Below are positions 48,367 through 57,053 of a DNA stretch of 64,000 nucleotides, in pieces (positions within the stretch are counted from its first letter, which is position 1; every line of letters starts with the position of its first letter). The DNA lies in contig NZ_CP063785.1 of the NCBI RefSeq assembly GCF_025860405.1, positions 3,100,001 to 3,164,000 of the forward strand, read 5' to 3'. This DNA is from Tolypothrix sp. PCC 7712 (lineage in GTDB: Bacteria; Cyanobacteriota; Cyanobacteriia; Cyanobacteriales; Nostocaceae). The notes beneath the pieces are model-generated. The model saw only the letters and a program-made list of their open reading frames with translations. It did no database searches and had not been told where the DNA came from. The position numbers and the translations under genes were made by a program.

Positions 48367-49794
48367 GCTTTTTTTACTTTTTCCTTCAGATTGGCGACGT
48401 TCAAACCACAGTCCGGCGCTAATTAGTACAGAACCACACATTACAAAAACCAGCGACTTGACTAGCAAGTCTGTATTGTACTCCCACACCCGACTGAGGA
48501 CTTGTAAAGTTAACAATAGCATACCGCCCCAGAAGGCGGGTCTATCGTTAAGTTTCAATCCTTCTTGAATTAGTTTCCAAGCTAAGATGACTAACAGAAC
48601 GTTGAAGGCAAAAATTCCCAGTTCGCTAATGCGAGTAATACCTTGATGCCAAAAAGGTACTAAAGCCGTAATGCCAATAAATATCCCAATTAGGATCAGG
48701 TTGAAAACCATTTCTCGACGGGCAGGATTATTGCGTTGACGCAGCAGAAATAACCATTGTAAGACTGCCAAGCCACTAAGAATCCCGATATCGATGATGG
48801 GAAGACTTCTGAAGATGTTGCTGTTAGTAGTTGGCGGGATATAGCCATTTTCGGGAAATTGCCATTGCCAACGAAAGGACAAGATATAAAATGCAAAACC
48901 AAAACAGAATAAAGCCAGGCTACGCGCTAGGGGTTGAAACAAGCGATAATTAACCGTGGGAAATAGTAAGTCATCGTAACTCCACAATAAAGCTGGTGGA
49001 AGTGCAAAGGCGAAGGATGCCACCCACGGCGCAATATCAGTGTAAGTTAGTACTTGTAAGGGATTGAGGTTGAATTGCAAGGAACTGACAAAAGCAAAAA
49101 CTGCTAATCCAAAAATCCAGCGCGATCGGCAAAAATAGGCTAAGGGTACAAAAAATAGCCAGGATATCAAGGGCATATGTCGCACAATTAATCTTGCCCA
49201 AGTCCATTCGCCTTGAGTGTACCACCAGTCTCCGAGTCCACTCCAATAACCAATGAGGACGAGGACAATGCCCAGAATACCCAAGGAATTTAAGGATAGG
49301 CTGTAAGCCATGATCACAACCCCAAATCCCCAAGCAATAAACAGTTCCGCAGTGGAACCAGCAATATTGAAGACTTGAGCCATCAAGAGGATATTTGCGC
49401 CTAAAATAAAAGCGCCTAATATCAGTAAAGCCTCTCCTAATGAGCGTTTGCTGCGGTCAAGTTTTTTGCCTTCCGCTTTCCGCTGTGCAGGTTCTCGCCA
49501 AGTGTAAAAACCAGTGATAGTAACAGATAGAAACAAACTGATCATCAAGATAAACTTGACATCTCGCGACCATTCTTGCCAGTTGGCGGCGATAAAAATA
49601 ATCACACCTAACACTAACAAGATACCGCCAACTGCGATCGCAATCATCCGCGAGCGATCGCGCGTAGCTGCTTCTATGTTGTTAAATTGATAACGGTCTG
49701 CTAACTGTTGGTATTGCGAAGCACTAATTATGCCTTCGTCTCGCCACAGCTGTGCTTCTTTGCGTATTTTTTGCTGAAAATTATCGAATATCAT
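48358..49794 (-). CDS. DUF2157 domain multi-spanning membrane protein
   Basis: This is 478 residues from the ATG at 49794. A longer frame from 49923 runs through a heptamer array and gives a false Pro/Ser/Gln-rich start (SPQSPIPSPQ repeats), so I reject it. The N-terminal DUF2157 part has 'LWRDEGIISASQYQQLADRY' and then 'IAIAVGGILLVLGVIIFIAANW'. About 12 hydrophobic helices follow. It is paired with the GDYXXLXY-like gene downstream, as usual for this family. Function unknown. Confidence 0.82.
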   Translation of the reverse strand: MIFDNFQQKIRKEAQLWRDEGIISASQYQQLADRYQFNNIEAATRDRSRMIAIAVGGILLVLGVIIFIAANWQEWSRDVKFILMISLFLSVTITGFYTWREPAQRKAEGKKLDRSKRSLGEALLILGAFILGANILLMAQVFNIAGSTAELFIAWGFGVVIMAYSLSLNSLGILGIVLVLIGYWSGLGDWWYTQGEWTWARLIVRHMPLISWLFFVPLAYFCRSRWIFGLAVFAFVSSLQFNLNPLQVLTYTDIAPWVASFAFALPPALLWSYDDLLFPTVNYRLFQPLARSLALFCFGFAFYILSFRWQWQFPENGYIPPTTNSNIFRSLPIIDIGILSGLAVLQWLFLLRQRNNPARREMVFNLILIGIFIGITALVPFWHQGITRISELGIFAFNVLLVILAWKLIQEGLKLNDRPAFWGGMLLLTLQVLSRVWEYNTDLLVKSLVFVMCGSVLISAGLWFERRQSEGKSKKSNS

Positions 49795-49812
49795 GACCCT
49801 CGGTGGTGTAGT

Positions 49813-49886
49813 TTGGGGGCTGGGGATTGGGAATTGGGGACTGGGGATTGGGGATTGGGGACTGGGGATTGGGGATTGGGGACTAG
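49813..49886. repeat. Heptamer array (GGGGATT/GGGGACT) upstream of DUF2157 gene
   Basis: About ten tandem heptamers end 18 bases upstream of the true start of the DUF2157 gene and create an artificial frame extension. Confidence 0.85.
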
Positions 49887-49935
49887 GAAGATAAGAGAAT
49901 ATGGGGAAAGGGGAAATAATCAATTACAAACACCT

Positions 49936-50017
49936 AAAACCAAACACCAAACACCAAATGCTTAATGTCCAATGCCCTATGCCCTATGCCCTATGCCCCA
50001 TGCCCCATGCCCCCATT
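49936..50017. repeat. Heptamer array (ACCAAAC and ATGCCCT)
   Basis: CACCAAA units followed by six to eight ATGCCCT/ATGCCCC heptamers lie upstream of the RNA methyltransferase gene and oppose the array at 49813. Confidence 0.8.
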
Positions 50018-50094
50018 TCAAATGACATGATGTTTTTCAGTATGCAGCTAAACCTTAGCTTGGCATTGTTCTTTCATAACAGTTTGATTTATCG

Positions 50095-51054
50095 ATGGAA
50101 AAACCTTCAAATCTATTAATTAAACTTGCAAAGCGTTTGTTTGCAAACGTTGATATTCAAGAGAAATTTATTGCAGCGCTGATTAATCCTCAACCTTTTC
50201 ATCCTTGCATTTTATGGTGTCAATCAAGACCAAAAATTTCACCTTTTTCTGTAGAAACACCAGCTAGTTGGCAACCGGAATTTGTAGATAGGTTACCTTT
50301 AGGAGAAAAGCCAGGTAAACATCCTCTGCATGACCAAGGAGATTTTTATTGTCTGGATTTTTCTTCTGTATTTGCAGCAGCGCCTTTATTAACAATTTCA
50401 CCATCGGTAAAGCTGATATTTGATATGTGTGCTGCACCGGGAGGCAAGAGTATCTTTGCGTGGAAGGCTTTGCAACCTGAATTACTAATTAGTAATGAGG
50501 TAATTGGTAAACGGTTAGGAATGTTAATTTCTAATTTGAAACGTTGCCAGATTAAACCCAGCTTTGTAGTTAATCGAGATTCTAGTATTTTGGCGGAAAC
50601 TATACCATTATCTAGTAATTTGGTTTTAGTGGATGCTCCTTGTTCTGGGCAATCTTTACTCGCTAAAGGTGAAAAAGCACCAGGATGTTTTCACCCAACT
50701 AATATTAATAAATGTGCTAATCGGCAAAAACGGATTATAGCTAATTCTGCTAGATTGGTAGCGCCTCAAGGCTATTTAGCTTATATGACTTGTACCTATT
50801 CTCCAGAAGAAAATGAGGAAGTGTGTGAATGGTTTTTACAGAGATTTCCTCAATTTGAGGCAATTAAAGTGAGTAATTTCCAAAATTACCAATCGCATTT
50901 AACCGATATACCTTGTTATCGTCTGTTTCCCCAAGATAGGTTAGGAGCAGGAGCATTTACGGTACTGTTCAAAAATACAGAGGTTGGTGAGACAAAGGAG
51001 GTAGATGAAGAGATTTTTAATCAACTTGGTTGCAGAGAAATTTTATCTGAATGA
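50095..51054 (+). CDS. RsmB/NOP-family RNA (cytosine-5)-methyltransferase-like protein
   Basis: A 319-residue protein with motif I 'DMCAAPGGKS' (110-119), motif IV 'DAPCSG' (180-185, Cys183) and motif VI 'YMTCTYSPEENE' (Cys233), the two-cysteine set of m5C RNA methyltransferases. It lacks the N-terminal NusB-like domain of RsmB and a clear PUA domain, so it is a short family member. The target RNA is unknown. Confidence 0.87.
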   Translation: MEKPSNLLIKLAKRLFANVDIQEKFIAALINPQPFHPCILWCQSRPKISPFSVETPASWQPEFVDRLPLGEKPGKHPLHDQGDFYCLDFSSVFAAAPLLTISPSVKLIFDMCAAPGGKSIFAWKALQPELLISNEVIGKRLGMLISNLKRCQIKPSFVVNRDSSILAETIPLSSNLVLVDAPCSGQSLLAKGEKAPGCFHPTNINKCANRQKRIIANSARLVAPQGYLAYMTCTYSPEENEEVCEWFLQRFPQFEAIKVSNFQNYQSHLTDIPCYRLFPQDRLGAGAFTVLFKNTEVGETKEVDEEIFNQLGCREILSE

Positions 51055-51181
51055 ACATTAAGGAGCAGGAAACAGGAGGAATAGCCAGAAATTTTATGTG
51101 ATTGGATTTGACAAGGACACCGTATTTTTTGTGATACGTTTATCAAAATATATTTTTGATTTTGTTAATCAATAGATTTAG

Positions 51182-51558
51182 TAGCGGACTGACACAGCTA
51201 ATTTGATGCAATAGCAAAAATTCATCGGCGTTTATCGGCACGGCAGTTGCTTCTCCCAAGGGGAGACGCTACGCGTAGCTTGCTTCCCCGTAGGGGTACA
51301 AGTCGGGGAACCGCAAGGGCGCACTGCCTTGTTTATCTGCGGTTAATTTAATCAAATCTAATGCCTCATTTTAGGCGTGTCAGTCTAGTAGAGTGCGTTA
51401 AGCTAAAGCTAACGCACCGATGGAAAAGCTTTTCATGCGTTGCTAAAATGTTGCAATAATTTTTCTTGTGGGGTGGACATCTTGTCCGCCCCGGACGGGT
51501 GAGACACCCATCCCACAAGAGTTTTTTTATGCACTATTTTAGTCTTGTCAGTCCACTA
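51182..51558. mobile_element. Compound inverted-repeat element (GGACTGACA ends)
   Basis: The left end TAGCGGACTGACA pairs with the right end TGTCAGTCCACTA (51546-51558). An internal copy of the end, GTGTCAGTCTAGTA, lies at 51377-51390, so two units may be fused or nested. The interior holds GC-rich SDR-like hairpins and no coding frame. Confidence 0.6.
51464..51520. repeat. Double hairpin repeat TCTTGTGGGGTGG-type
   Basis: The outer arms TCTTGTGGGGTGG and CCATCCCACAAGA (imperfect) enclose GGACATCTTGTCC and GGGTGAGACACCC hairpins. Lies within the compound element. Confidence 0.7.
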
Positions 51559-51674
51559 GGGGGAAGCAAACTTACCATAGAGAAGATTGTAATTTTTTTT
51601 GACATTTGGGGTAGTTTCATATTTCAAAAATCAGGCTAGATTAAGACCAAAATCAGCAGATTAAGGTAAATATC

Positions 51675-52175
51675 ATGAGTAATCAAAGGCCTGTTCTTGT
51701 AATTCCTGAATCGCAGCTATTGCAAATAATAAATTGGGGTGCGTTAGCAGGAATAGTGGCATTATTTGGCATCGCACTTCACGGTTGGTTAACATTACCC
51801 GATACGATACCAGTCCATTTTGGCGTTGATGGACGCGCTAACGGCTGGGGTAGCAAAACAGTTATCTGGTTGTTACCAATAGTGGGTTTATTTATGTATG
51901 GAATGCTGACATTGATCAACCGCTATCCCCATACTTTTAATTATGTAGTGACAATTACGGAAGAAAATGCATTTAGACAATATCAAATTGCTTGCTCAAT
52001 GATCGTTTGGTTAAAGTTTGAATTAGTTTGGCTCTTTGCTTACATTGAATGGCAAATGTACAATCTCGCCACTACCGAAAATCCTACTTTAGGAATTTGG
52101 TTTGGCCCTGTGTCTGTAATATTGATATTTGCTACGGTTGCATATTGGTTAAGCCAATCTTTGATGGCTCGTTAA
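51675..52175 (+). CDS. DUF1648 domain membrane protein
   Basis: A 166-residue protein. 'LTLPDTIPVHFGVDGRANGWG' is the DUF1648 signature, followed by 'SKTVIWLLPIVGLFMYG'. About four hydrophobic helices. AAGG lies upstream of the ATG. DUF1648 proteins are integral membrane proteins, some related to SdpI immunity-type regulators, but this one lacks enough length to assign a role. Function unknown. Confidence 0.8.
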   Translation: MSNQRPVLVIPESQLLQIINWGALAGIVALFGIALHGWLTLPDTIPVHFGVDGRANGWGSKTVIWLLPIVGLFMYGMLTLINRYPHTFNYVVTITEENAFRQYQIACSMIVWLKFELVWLFAYIEWQMYNLATTENPTLGIWFGPVSVILIFATVAYWLSQSLMAR

Positions 52176-52188
52176 TGACGAGGACTAG

Positions 52189-54165
52189 CTAGACTTCTGC
52201 TAAAATTTCTAATTGCAACTCAATATGAGCTTGAGAATAGCGATCGCCATATTCCACAAAAATATCTAAAGCTCTTTGATAATTTTGGCGCGCCTGTGCT
52301 GTATCCTGGATAGTCTGGGCAATCATCCCCAGGTTTTGATAAGTACGGGCTTGTTTATAGCGATCGCCATATTCAATATAAATATCCAAAGCTTGTTGAT
52401 AATAGCGTTGCGTCTTTGCTAAATTCTGCATCTGTTGAGCAACTAGCCCCAAGTGTTGGTAGATATTGGCTTGCTCATAGCGATCGCTTTGTTCGATGTA
52501 GATATCCAAAGCTTGTTGATAATAGCGTTGCGCTTCGACAAATTCCTGTGTTTTTTGGGCTACACTTGCCAAATCTTGATATATCTTGGCTTGCTCATCG
52601 CGATCGCCATATTCAATGTAGATGATCAAAGCTTGTTGATAATGTTGTTGCGCTGCTGCAAATTCCTGTGTTTTTTGGGCTATACTTGCCAAATTTTGAT
52701 ATGTCAGTGCTTGGTGCTGGCGATCGCCATGTTCAATATAAATATCCAAAGCCTGTTGATAATTACGCTGTGCTGGTGATAGCTCTTGTAACGCTTCGGC
52801 AACTACACCCAAATTGTAATAGGTGCTGGCGCAAGAATAGCGATCGCTATGTTCGATGTAGATTTGTAACGCTTGCTGATAATTGCGCTGGGCTTCGGTA
52901 AATTCCCGCAATTCTTGGGCAATTATCCCTAAATTGTAGTAGGTGCGGGCACATGAATAGCGATCGCCATGTTCAACGTAGATTTGTAACGCTTGTTGAT
53001 AATAATTCTGCGCCTGTGACAATTCCCATATTTGTTGAGTAATATTGCCTAATTGGTCATAAGTACGGGCTTGATGATAGCGATCGCCATATTTAATATA
53101 AATATGCAAAGCTTGTTGATAATTACTTTCTGCTTGTGCAAATTCTTGCATTTGCTGGGCAATTATCCCTAAATTGTAGTAGGTGCTAGCTTGCCAAATT
53201 TGTTTCTGTATCTGCTTTTGGCTGTCTAAAGTCTTGTATATTTGTAATGCTTTTATGTAAGATTCTCTGGCTTGTGAATATTGTTTTTTTAACAGTTGCC
53301 AGCGACCTAGTTTTTGAATTGCTAAGGGTATTTGATAGCCTAATTCACTTTTAATAAATACAGATGGATATTTTTCTAAATTTTGACAGACTATTTCTGC
53401 TAACTTCTGATTTGTTTGATTGTCATTAATCAAATCTAAGTATCTATCTAGACAAAAATAAATACTCATACTTTCTTGCTTATGCAAGCATAATTCTAAG
53501 GCTTTGTAGAGGTTTTCATATTGCCATTGACAAAATAATCTGCCCTTTTCCCGCTCTTGGTAATCATGGGAATTTAGCAATTGGTGATATTTTTCTGCAT
53601 ACTTTAAATAGTGATTTTTAAATGCCTCATCTAAGGCTTGATGCATTTGCTCATTGAGGCTTTCTAACTTCTGCTGCAAAAAGTAAGGAAATACAGGCTG
53701 GATAATCAGCAAATTAGCGAAAATATTATGATATTGTAACAATCCCCAGTCAATAGCTTCTTGAATAGCTGCATCAATTTTTTTGAGGGAATATTTCTTA
53801 AGTAATTCTAAGTTTTGTAGTTCTTGAATGTAATTTACCAGTTCATTCCGGTCAATCAAACCCTTCAAGGGAGATAAGTACAATAGTAACGTCTGTGTAT
53901 CAGCAGATAAATCCTTGTGAGGATATTCTACACATTTAAAGATTGTTTTACTTTTATAATCGCTAAATTTATTTAAATTTATATTAACAGCCTGCCAATC
54001 TAGCCGCATCTCCTGTGGCGATTGCTTGTGTAAATTTGCTAGCACTATTTGCTTTGCTAAAGGATACGCCGCCAACAAATTCATCAACTTCTGAACATCT
54101 ACATCTTTGCGAATCGCATCAAATCTATTAATAGCTTGGTTTTGACGAATCATACTGGCTGACAC
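52189..54165 (-). CDS. TPR-repeat protein resembling a STAND ATPase that lacks its NTPase domain
   Basis: This is 658 residues from a GTG at 54165. Residues about 30-270 ('AAYPLAKQIVLANLHKQSP', 'DTQTLLLYLSPLKG', 'AIDWGLLQYH', 'FPYFLQQKLESL') match the region that follows the NB-ARC/NACHT NTPase in cyanobacterial STAND proteins with TPRs. Residues about 280-650 hold about nine TPR units of exactly 40 residues (Y-x-x-A-L-x-I-Y-I-E-x-G-D-R). No Walker A or B is present. It may be a truncated, non-signalling remnant or an adaptor. HIP1 sites occur once per repeat. Confidence 0.78.
   Translation of the reverse strand: MSASMIRQNQAINRFDAIRKDVDVQKLMNLLAAYPLAKQIVLANLHKQSPQEMRLDWQAVNINLNKFSDYKSKTIFKCVEYPHKDLSADTQTLLLYLSPLKGLIDRNELVNYIQELQNLELLKKYSLKKIDAAIQEAIDWGLLQYHNIFANLLIIQPVFPYFLQQKLESLNEQMHQALDEAFKNHYLKYAEKYHQLLNSHDYQEREKGRLFCQWQYENLYKALELCLHKQESMSIYFCLDRYLDLINDNQTNQKLAEIVCQNLEKYPSVFIKSELGYQIPLAIQKLGRWQLLKKQYSQARESYIKALQIYKTLDSQKQIQKQIWQASTYYNLGIIAQQMQEFAQAESNYQQALHIYIKYGDRYHQARTYDQLGNITQQIWELSQAQNYYQQALQIYVEHGDRYSCARTYYNLGIIAQELREFTEAQRNYQQALQIYIEHSDRYSCASTYYNLGVVAEALQELSPAQRNYQQALDIYIEHGDRQHQALTYQNLASIAQKTQEFAAAQQHYQQALIIYIEYGDRDEQAKIYQDLASVAQKTQEFVEAQRYYQQALDIYIEQSDRYEQANIYQHLGLVAQQMQNLAKTQRYYQQALDIYIEYGDRYKQARTYQNLGMIAQTIQDTAQARQNYQRALDIFVEYGDRYSQAHIELQLEILAEV
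52240..53087 (-). repeat. Eight HIP1 octamers at an exact 120-bp period inside the TPR array
   Basis: GCGATCGC begins at 52240, 52360, 52480, 52600, 52720, 52840, 52960 and 53080. Each encodes the 'GDR' or 'SDR' turn of a 40-residue TPR unit. Confidence 0.95.
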
Positions 54166-54728
54166 GGCTAGAGACTCCCAAAATTTACAATTACATCCTG
54201 TAATTACTGTTTAATATATTCTCTATGTAATCGCTGATAATTTAAAAAAATTTTCATATATTTTAGGCTATTATTATACAATTCTTATGCGGTTTACGTA
54301 TGTTGGCTGTTATCCAAATTACAAATTTATAATTTGTAATCCAAGATTAAGAAAACCTAAACTGTATAATTTTAATTGAGGGCTATATTATTTAAATTAA
54401 TATTAACTACAGCAATTTCCAGAAATTATGTGATATGCGGAAAGTCCGCTTCCTCTAACTGAGGATAAATTGGTTAGAGAAAGCAGACCTAAATATTTAC
54501 TTAATTTTTTCACATTTAATTCATACCAAATCAAATAATGTTTGCGACACATCAATATATGCTAGAGGGCACGGCACTGTTCCCTACAATCTGTCGCATT
54601 CTTTTTTCAAATTGGTATTACATAACTCAGGTGTTATTTCAGGCAAAAGACACAAATATTTAATTGAAATGAGATATGCAAATTAGCAGATGCTTGTTCA
54701 AAAATTGTGCAAAAAACCAGCGCTACTT
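54166..54728. other. Intergenic region holding the 96-bp element
   Basis: No remnant of an NTPase domain is visible upstream of the TPR gene; the in-frame sequence stops at about 54212. An imperfect stem (GTCCGCTTCCTCTAAC and GTTAGAGAAAGCAGAC) lies at about 54450-54488. The 96-bp element follows at 54523. Confidence 0.5.
54523..54618. mobile_element. 96-bp inverted-repeat element, copy 2
   Basis: Same orientation, ends and length as 11396-11491 (ATACCAAAT...ATTGGTAT), with scattered substitutions concentrated in the centre. No coding capacity. Confidence 0.75.
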
Positions 54729-56252
54729 TTACCAGGAACGTAAAGCGCGCAATTGGTGTGTTTTCTTCATTTGATGTGCCTGCATTCTGGTGAGTACATC
54801 ATCTAAAATTGTTACAGCCTGGACAATATAGGGGCCTTTGTTCAACATCACACACTCAGCCCTTTCTGCCATTGCTGCATCAGTCATTTCTGCCCGTGAA
54901 GGCATTCCGTGTTTCACGAGATTTTCTAAAACTTGAGTAGCCCAAATTACAGGCACATGGGCAGCTTCACATAACCACAGAATTTCTTCTTGAATTTCTG
55001 CTAGACGCTGGTAACCAATTTCCACAGCTAAATCCCCTCTAGCAATCATAATGCCAAAGGGTTGTTGACCTGCTGCTTGCACAATTAATTCTGGCAGGTT
55101 GCTAACAGCCAATGGGGTTTCGATTTTAGCGACGATCGCAGGGATGGGAGAACCTGCTGGTAACCTAGCTTGTAATTCCTGTTGTAAAAGCGCGATATCT
55201 TCAGCTTTTTGCACAAAGGAGTAGCCAATAATATCCACTAGTTCGGCGTGGCTAGCGATAAAGTCTAGATCTTGTTTGTCTTGATTTGTGAGTGGACTTA
55301 AGTGCAAATCTGTATCAGGAAAGTTTAAGCCTTTATCAAGTTGGAGTTTATTACCTTTGAGGCGAGTCTGAGTAATCCTTATCCAAATACCTTCATCGGT
55401 GATAGATTCTACAAGTCCACCTATATGACCATCATCAATCCATACTCTCGCGCCTAACTGTATTTGATCTAGTACTTCCGGTAAAGTACAACTTGCTTGG
55501 AAACAACTAGATCCAACAGTGGTGGATACATCACGAGTCAGCAGCAGCAAATCTCCACGACAGATGTGACGTTTACCATTAGGCGCGAGAGTAAATTCAA
55601 TTCGCGGTTTCGGCCCGCCTAAATCCATTAAAATTTTGCAGGGATGTTTCATCTCTGCTTCTGCCAACCGCACATTCGCAATCATGGCAGACCATTCAGT
55701 CGGAGTATCATGAGAGCAGTTAATCCGCACACAATCAGTTCCCTGGTGAATGAGATTCCGGACTAACTCATAATTGCTAGCTGCTTCTGTAGGCAATGTC
55801 ACCATAATTCTGACTCGACGGTGACGAAGGGTCTTACCAAACAGCGCCTCAGTTTGTTCTTGCAGCAAGCGATCGCCTTCAAAAAATTCCTCTAATGGTG
55901 GGTGACTAATGGGAGAATTTAACTTAACATCACAAGCAGCTGCTAAAGTAGCAATTACTGCATCTAAATGAGCTAAAACCTTAGTTTCAATATGTCCTAA
56001 TGAACATAAACCCCAAGGTAACAAAGCCATTTGCAATTCCCGCAAGTCATAACGCCGCAGTGCTAAATAATAAGCTAAGTTGAGACTACTATTAATAAAA
56101 GCTGGTCTATGAATGCGCGATCGCCATTCGTGAAAAATCTCCTGTCCTTCTTGATAAACACATTTGCGAAGCTGTTGTAAGGCGGTGAGTAAGGCTTGGG
56201 GATTGGATAGATCCACACCAAAATCGGGAGTTTTTAAGCTTGAAGACAGCAT
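54729..56252 (-). CDS. Pyruvate-kinase-like protein with N-terminal extension
   Basis: A 507-residue protein. The first 125 residues are an extension without recognised fold. The pyruvate kinase barrel follows, with 'VRINCSHDTP', 'ILMDLGGPKPRIE', 'VAKIETPLAV' (substrate Lys-Glu), 'GIMIARGDLAVEIG' and 'EMTDAAMAERAECVMLNKGPY'. The usual C-terminal allosteric domain is missing. Catalysis is plausible but not shown. The gene follows ppsA and a universal stress protein in one direction, so it may oppose ppsA at the PEP/pyruvate step. Confidence 0.82.
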   Translation of the reverse strand: MLSSSLKTPDFGVDLSNPQALLTALQQLRKCVYQEGQEIFHEWRSRIHRPAFINSSLNLAYYLALRRYDLRELQMALLPWGLCSLGHIETKVLAHLDAVIATLAAACDVKLNSPISHPPLEEFFEGDRLLQEQTEALFGKTLRHRRVRIMVTLPTEAASNYELVRNLIHQGTDCVRINCSHDTPTEWSAMIANVRLAEAEMKHPCKILMDLGGPKPRIEFTLAPNGKRHICRGDLLLLTRDVSTTVGSSCFQASCTLPEVLDQIQLGARVWIDDGHIGGLVESITDEGIWIRITQTRLKGNKLQLDKGLNFPDTDLHLSPLTNQDKQDLDFIASHAELVDIIGYSFVQKAEDIALLQQELQARLPAGSPIPAIVAKIETPLAVSNLPELIVQAAGQQPFGIMIARGDLAVEIGYQRLAEIQEEILWLCEAAHVPVIWATQVLENLVKHGMPSRAEMTDAAMAERAECVMLNKGPYIVQAVTILDDVLTRMQAHQMKKTHQLRALRSW

Positions 56253-56324
56253 ATAAGTTAAGGGTTGGAAGTCCGATTGTTAGGGAATAAAGATGATACT
56301 CATGGATTAAACTGCTTGTAAAAA

Positions 56325-56852
56325 TCAAGCTGAACCTGCTACCGTGGCTGGGGAATTTTCTTTAACAGCATCAACTACCCCTTGTACTGCTAAAACTGAA
56401 CAGGGAGCATGATGCAGCACATAATTGCTAACGCTACCTAAGAAAAACTCGCTAATTCCCGTTAGTCCACGCCGACCGAGAATAATTAAATCAGCTTGCC
56501 AACTACGGGCTAAATCGCAAATAATTCGACTAGGATCGCCAAATTCCTGAGTGTATTCTGCATTGACACCTTGAGCGATCGCTTTATTGTTTAACAACGT
56601 CAAAAATTCTACCCCTTCACGCTTTAAAGATTCCCACTGTCCCAGATAATAGTTGACATCATCAGGAGTGAAAGGAGCGTAAATTCCATCTGTAGCTATA
56701 CCTGGAGGATTGGGATACCGCTCATCAAAAGGTGAAAGCACATAGAGCAACATTAATTCCGCATTAGTTGCTTTCGCTAAAGCTAAAGCCTGATCAAAAA
56801 CTTGTTGACCAATTTCTGAATTATTAACCGCAACCAAAATTTTGTGAAACAT
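56325..56852 (-). CDS. Universal stress protein (UspA family)
   Basis: A 175-residue single-domain protein. 'ILVAVNNSEIGQQVFDQALALA' starts the fold and 'GRRGLTGISEFFLGSVSNYV' is the G-2x-G-9x-G(S/T) ATP-binding motif, so it belongs to the ATP-binding subclass. It lies between ppsA and the pyruvate-kinase-like gene in the same direction, suggesting shared regulation of PEP/pyruvate conversion under stress. Confidence 0.92.
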   Translation of the reverse strand: MFHKILVAVNNSEIGQQVFDQALALAKATNAELMLLYVLSPFDERYPNPPGIATDGIYAPFTPDDVNYYLGQWESLKREGVEFLTLLNNKAIAQGVNAEYTQEFGDPSRIICDLARSWQADLIILGRRGLTGISEFFLGSVSNYVLHHAPCSVLAVQGVVDAVKENSPATVAGSA

Positions 56853-56875
56853 AATGATTACTCCTTATTTAGTAT

Positions 56876-57053
56876 TTGGGCATGGGGAATGGGGAATGGG
56901 GAATGGGTAATGGGTAATGGGTAATGGGTAATGGGTAATGGGTAATGGGTAATGGGTAATGGGTAATGGGTAATGGGTAATGGTTATTTCTCTTCATCTC
57001 CCTCATCCCCCTCATCCCCCTCATCCCCCTCATCTCCCTCATCCCCCTCATCC
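56876..57053. repeat. Composite heptamer array (GGGTAAT and CCTCATC) at the ppsA end
   Basis: GGGGAAT, then about twelve GGGTAAT heptamers (56900-56982), then CCCCCTCAT units (56996-57053). It is the inverted counterpart of 29409-29599. The ppsA stop codon (57048-57050) lies inside the last CCTCATCC unit. Confidence 0.88.
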
